The notes below the pieces were generated by a model, which was not told the DNA's origin, searched no databases, and saw nothing but the letters and a program-made list of their open reading frames with translations. A DNA stretch of 64,000 nt from Diphasiastrum complanatum (lineage: Eukaryota; Streptophyta; Lycopodiopsida; Lycopodiales; Lycopodiaceae): the NCBI GenBank assembly GCA_029204225.1, contig CM055093.1, forward strand, positions 1,595,155 through 1,659,154, given 5' to 3'. How positions within the stretch are numbered: position 1 is the stretch's first letter; each line of letters begins with the position of its first letter. Below are positions 59,232 through 64,000 of the stretch, piece by piece. Position numbers and translations under genes: made by a program.

Positions 59232-61907
59232 CTTTATAAGTTGGATGCATTTGTGGATACTAATGTTGTCATGTTGGCCGAGAAGAGCAAGATATCTACC
59301 TTTACTTTATGGCACAAAAGACTTGGACATGTCAACTCAGGTTCCATGGAGGCTATGATCAAGGAGGAGTATGCTTTAGGCCTACCGAGGTCTATTGGGA
59401 AGGAAGACAAGGTTTGTGAAGCTTGTGCCTTATCCAAGGCACATAAGAAGGTGTTTCCTAACTCCATCACAAAGTCATCTCATCCTCTTGAACTCATACA
59501 CTCGGATGTGCACATTGCTAGCACCAAATCTAATGGAGGTTCATCCATGTTTTTAACCTTCATTGATGACTACTCAAGATATTGTTGGGTGTTCTTACTT
59601 TCCTTCAAGTATCAAGTATTTGATACTTTTGTAAAGTTCAAGTTGTTTGTGGAAAAGCATCATAATCATAGCATCAAGATTCTTAGAAGTGACAATGGTG
59701 GAGAATTCATCTCCAATGAGTTCAAGGCCTTTTGTGAGGAGGAAGGGATCAAGAAAGAGACTTCTTGTCCTTACACTCTTCAACAAAATGGAGTTGCTGA
59801 AAGAAGGAATAGAACATTATGTGAATGTTCTAAGGCTTTAAGATTAGATGCTTGTTTGCCCAAATCCTTTTGGGGTGAGTCTCTTGTATGTGCAAACTAC
59901 TTGATGAATAGGGTGTCTTGCAAAGCAATTGAAGGCAAAACTCCTTATGAGATGTTGTATGGAAAGAAACCCAATCTTAATCACTTGAAAGTTTTTGGGT
60001 GTATATGTTATGTGCATGTGCCATTGGAAACAAGAACCAAGGAGGATCCATCTTCCACAAGAGGGATCATGCTTGGATATGCAAGCTCAAGCAAGTGCTA
60101 CAAAGTCTATCTCCCATCCTTGAACAAATTTGTTGTTTCAAGGGATGTCATCTTTGATGAACATCATATGCATATGCTTGAAGAAGGCTCAAGTGCTCCA
60201 ACAATCAAGAAGAAGATGGCCGAGGAGCAAGATCTTGGTTTTGAGGAGGAGCTCATGGAGGAGCAAGCACCAAACCCACCTATCACACCAAGGAGATCTT
60301 CAAGGGCAAAAGTGGAGCCATCAAGGCTCACATATCAAGGCAAAGGACAACAAGTTGAGGGTATCTCATCCACTTCTTGTGCTTTATCTAGTTTTGAAGA
60401 ACCGTCTAATGTTGAAGATGCATTGAACTCCAAAGAATGGTATAAAGCTATGTTGGATGAGTATGATGCCTTGATTGAGAATGAAACTTGGTTGCTTGTT
60501 GAGAGACCTCAAAGGAATGTAATAAATGGGAGTGTTAACAAACATAAAGCAAGATTAGTTGCAAAAGGTTATGCTCAAGAGAGAGGGATAGACTATGAGG
60601 AAACTTTTGCACCCGTGGCCAAGATGGTCACAATAAGGCTAATCATTGCACTTGCACCACATTTTGGATGGATTCTATGTCAAATGGATGTCTCTAATGC
60701 TTTCTTGAATGGTTTTTTGGAAGAAGATATCTATATGGAGCAGCCACAAGGGTTCATCAAGCATGGAATGGAGAACAAAGTATGCCATCTCCAAAGAAGC
60801 ATCTATGGCTTGAAGCAAGCCTCGAGATCTTGGAATTCAAGACTACATTGTTATCTTATTTCACTTTCTTTTGTTCAAAGTGAATATGATCCCACTCTTT
60901 ACATTAAGTTTGATGATGTTGGTATTGTACTTTTACTCATTTATGTAGATGACATCATCATTAGTGGAAATAGTGTTGATGGTATTGAAAAAATCAAGAT
61001 AGATCTATCCTTAGAGTTCAAGATGGTAGATCTAGGGTGTCTTCACTTAATCTTAGGCATAGAAGTACTTAGAGGGTCTGATTTTATCTTTATAAGTCAA
61101 GTAAACTATGCTCAAAGTCTTTTGAAGAAGTTTAAGATGGAAGTATGCAAAAGTGTTGACACACCAATGGAGCAAGATGTAAAAGTGCCAAATGAAGATG
61201 ATGAAAGATCCTTCATGGACATCACTTTGTTTAGGCAACTTATAGGTTCCTTAATGTGGATCACTATAACTAGACCAGACCTTAGCTTTAGTGTATGTAG
61301 GTTGAGCCAATCCATGCAAAAGCCATTGAATATCCATTGGAAAAAGGCTAAGAGGATTCTAAGATACATCTCGGGTACATTGGATTTTGGCATTCTATAT
61401 AGAGGAGATGTGATTAACCTTCATGCATTTAGTAATTCAGATTTTGCAGGGGACAAGAGGGATAGGAAATCAACAAGTGCCTATTCAATTTTCATAGGAG
61501 AAGGTGTGGTTTCATGGCTTTCAAAAAAGCAAGAAACTATATCTCTATCTTCAACCGAGGCCGAGTACAAAGCTTTGACAACCACTACAAAGGAGGTACT
61601 TTGGATCAAGAGATTATTGGTGGAAATAAAGATCATGGATTCAGAGGAGGCACCAATCATCTACAATGACAATATATCAGCCCAACACCTTGCATCTAAT
61701 CCAATCTTCCATGCAAGATCTAAGCACATTGAGATATGCCATCACTTTGTGAGAGAAATGGTGCAAGCCAAGGAGATTGCTTTGGAGCATGTTCCAAGCA
61801 ATGAATGTGTAGCTGATCTACTTACTAAACCACTTCAAAAGACACCTTTTATGAAGTTCAGATCATCACTTGGAGTGATTAGTAAAGCAATGATTGAACC
61901 AAGCTAG
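59232..61907 (+). pseudogene. Copia F1 e2 integrase-RT-RNase H part
   Basis: It resumes the F1 frame after F2. Integrase has HKRLGH, CEAC and the complete core triad (HSDVH, SDNGGE, AERRNRT). A 36-bp in-frame deletion at about 60,524 removes GCKWVFKLKLNA at the start of RT. YVDDIIISG remains near 60,942. In RNase H the catalytic Asp of SDSDFAGD is Asn (AAT, 61,434-61,436). The stop at 61,905 matches e1. The frame stays open through 888 codons, so damage here is by substitution and deletion, not by stops. Confidence 0.93.
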
Positions 61908-61912
61908 ATAGT

Positions 61913-61921
61913 GAGGAGGAG
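61913..61921 (+). promoter_or_regulatory. polypurine tract of F1 e2
   Basis: GAGGAGGAG directly before the 3' LTR, identical to e1. Confidence 0.88.
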
Positions 61922-62603
61922 TGTTAAAAATTCACAATTCTAGCTTGACTAGTTTTGGTCATATGACTTGTAAATAGTTAGATGGTCATGATGTGGCTTG
62001 TAACACGTGCCAAATAGCATAGGATTCCATTCATAAGGATGTTCTCAAGTAGACCTAAGTGTTAGAACTTTTGGAATGAGTCCAAATTATGCTTAGATAC
62101 AAGGGAGAAAAAATAGGAGCTATTTTTGGTAATTTTTGCATTGTTGAGGGATCTCCAAGATTCCAACCCTAACTTGGTAGGGATGAAAGATCCACCAAAA
62201 TTAGAATTAGGGATAGGTTTAGGGCTACTCATACCTGCCCAAAACCGTGATGGATCATGTATATATAGGTGATGATATCTCACCAAAATCAATCAAGCAA
62301 TTTCATGTTTTTTCTCTCATAATGGTGCAATTGCTCTCTATGTTCATGATTGTTTGAGTACTTGTGATTACTAATGATTATAGGATTGAATGTAGGTCTG
62401 GTGTACAGTACTCAGACTGTGGGAGGCCGTACTTTCACACGTGTGAAGCCTTCTTCAAGGATTTGGGCCATTTAGTGAGGTTCAAGCATAGATTTTTGAT
62501 GGATTTTGATGGTTCAACTTGTGCTAATCTTATGAAATCATAATCTATTGTTTCCCTCATCATTTCAAGTGTTTTAGGATCCTTATTTGCTGTGATTTTT
62601 ACA
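61922..62603 (+). repeat. Copia F1 LTR, 3' of e2 and followed by a PBS
   Basis: 682 bp. Unlike an ordinary 3' LTR it is followed at once by TGGTATCAGAGCC and F1 leader, so it is also the 5' LTR of a further F1 unit. CACACGTGTG at 62,436-62,445. Confidence 0.94.
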
Positions 62604-63045
62604 TGGTATCAGAGCCTAAAGGCTGAAATGAGCTAAATCCTTGGTTTTCATTCAATTTGATCACAATTTTTGATCTAAATCTTGTGTAGATTGGATCTTA
62701 GCATCTAGTATTGATTCTAGAACTCAAAGTGAGTCAAATACATTGGAGATTGGTGTTGTGTGACTTCATTTATAGGTGTTTAGGTGTCTAAAACCAGAGG
62801 CAAAGTTGAATTCAATTCACATTACCAAGATAGCAAGTTTTGCTTGCTCCAAGCATTGATTTCTAAGCGAGTTTTGGAGGTGATTTCATAGAGGAGGCTT
62901 TCTAGCATTCAAGGAGAGGGAATATCAGAGTTTTGGGGACTCTTCAAGGCTGTTCTAAGGTGTAGTAGGCACCTCCTAAAGTGATTTAGGTTCAGTCCAA
63001 CCATTGCTTGACTTATGCACCAAATTAGATCAATTTTTCATACAT
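62604..63045 (+). other. F1 PBS and truncated leader
   Basis: Colinear with the leader at 51,328-51,768. It breaks after CAATTTTTCA where TACAT precedes the next F1 LTR. Confidence 0.9.
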
Positions 63046-63727
63046 TGTTAAAAATTCACAATTCTAGCTTGACTAGTTTTGGTGATATGACTTGTAAATA
63101 GTTAGATGGTCATGATGTGGCTTGTCACACGTGCCAAATATCATAGGATTCCATTCATAAGGATGTTCTCAAGTAGACCTAAGTGTTGGAACCTTTGGAA
63201 TGAGTCCAAATTATGCTTAGATACAAGGGAGAAAAAATAGAAGCTATTTTTGGTAATTTTTGCATTGTTGAGGGATCTCCAAGATTCCAACCCTAACTTG
63301 GTAGGGATGAAAGATCCACCAAAATTAGCATTAGGGATAGGTTTAGGGCTACTCATACCTGCCCAAAACCGTGATGGATCATGTATATATAGGTAATGAT
63401 ATCTCACCAAAATCAATCAAGCAATTTCATGTTTTTTCTCTCATAATGGTGCAATTGCTCTCTATGTTCATAATTGTTTGAGTACTTGTGATTACTAATG
63501 ATTATAGGATTGAATGTAGGTCTGGTGTACAGTACTCAGACTGTGGGAGGCCGTACTTTCACACGTGTGAAGCCTCCTTCAAGGATTTGGTCCATTTAGT
63601 GAGGTTCAAGCATAGATTTTTGATGGATTTTGATGGTTCAACTTGTGCTAATCTTATGAAATCATAATCTATTGTTTCCCTCATCATTTCAAGTGTTTTA
63701 GGATCCTTATTTGCTGTAATTTTTACA
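63046..63727 (+). repeat. Copia F1 LTR, further copy
   Basis: 682 bp, TG...CA, CACACGTGTG at 63,560-63,569. It is followed by another PBS, so it is the 5' LTR of an element running out of the window. Confidence 0.95.
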
Positions 63728-64000
63728 TGGTATCAGAGCCTAAAGGTTGAAATGAGCTAAATCCTTGGTTTTCATTCAATTTGATCACAATTTTTGATCT
63801 AAATCTTGTGTAGATTGGATCTTAGCATCTAGTATTGATTCTAGAACTCAAAGTGAGTCAAATACATTGGAGATTGGTGTTGTGTGACTTCATTTGCAGG
63901 TGTTTAGGTGTCTAATACCAGAGGCAAAGTTGAATTCAATTCACATTACCAAGATAGCAAGTTTTGCTTGCTCCAAGCATTGATTTCTAAGCGAGTTTTG
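63728..64000 (+). mobile_element. start of a further F1 internal region (PBS and leader)
   Basis: TGGTATCAGAGCC at 63,728-63,740, then F1 leader to the window end. Confidence 0.93.

Larger units (their letters stand above)
50646..62603 (+). mobile_element. Copia F1 e2, interrupted by intact F2
   Basis: 5' LTR 50,646-51,327, PBS, leader, gag-pol in two parts (52,139-53,377 and 59,232-61,907), PPT and 3' LTR 61,922-62,603. It is inserted in the protease region of F3 (ACTAG at 50,641-50,645 on its left). Its right flank is not F3 but more F1 leader, so no target-site duplication can be checked in this window. Confidence 0.92.

Overview
This window looks like a land-plant nuclear genome and contains no convincing host protein-coding gene. 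It is a stack of broken and nested retroelements. Ty1/Copia and Ty3/gypsy fragments, long AT-rich decayed spacers and long dinucleotide microsatellites suggest a large plant genome. A Penelope-like reverse transcriptase relic (28.8-30.3 kb) is the strongest taxonomic hint: such elements are rare in plants, and among seed plants they are reported from conifers. A conifer or other gymnosperm is therefore my best guess, but it is only an inference.

Layout. 0-10 kb: relics of a Ty3/gypsy family with a tRNA-Asp type primer binding site (PBS), interrupted by a Copia relic (2.4-3.9 kb), an antisense ankyrin-repeat gene fragment (6.0-6.4 kb) and an antisense decayed reading frame (7.5-8.2 kb). 10-13 kb: spacer with one short coiled-coil frame. 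13.3-15.9 kb: the same gypsy family on the minus strand, with gag, a repeat-bearing leader, a PBS and LTR-like sequence. 16-22.7 kb: AT-rich sequence in which I recognise no gene, with a compound TC/AC microsatellite. 22.7-26.4 kb: minus-strand gypsy pol followed by an unidentified reading frame. 26.9-28.0 kb: Copia relic. 28.8-30.3 kb: Penelope-like relic, minus strand. 30.3-32.9 kb: several direct and tandem repeats. 33-36.4 kb: two Copia relics.

36.4-64 kb is a nest of Copia elements, named here by family. F1 has 682-bp LTRs beginning TGTTAAAAATTC. F2 has 653-bp LTRs beginning TGTGAAAAATTG. F3 and F4 are older F2 relatives. An F4 relic (36.4-46.4 kb) is split by one insertion with AATTA target-site duplications. 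That insertion joins a 379-bp TRIM, whose LTRs carry a tRNA-like sequence, to an almost complete F1 copy (e1). Further right, an F1 LTR remnant is broken by a minus-strand F3 element. F3 is broken by a second F1 copy (e2, 50,646-62,603). e2 is broken by an intact F2 element (53,378-59,226). F2 has GAAAA target-site duplications, LTRs in which I found no difference, and an uninterrupted 1312-codon gag-pol with every catalytic motif I looked for. Another F1 leader and LTR follow to the window end.

How they work together: F1, F2 and the TRIM all carry the initiator-Met type PBS beginning TGGTATCAGAGC. The TRIM has no protein and would have to be mobilised in trans. F2 is the only element here that looks able to make its own machinery. 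F1 e1 carries one nonsense mutation and one frameshift. F1 e2 has lost catalytic residues in protease and RNase H and a block of reverse transcriptase.
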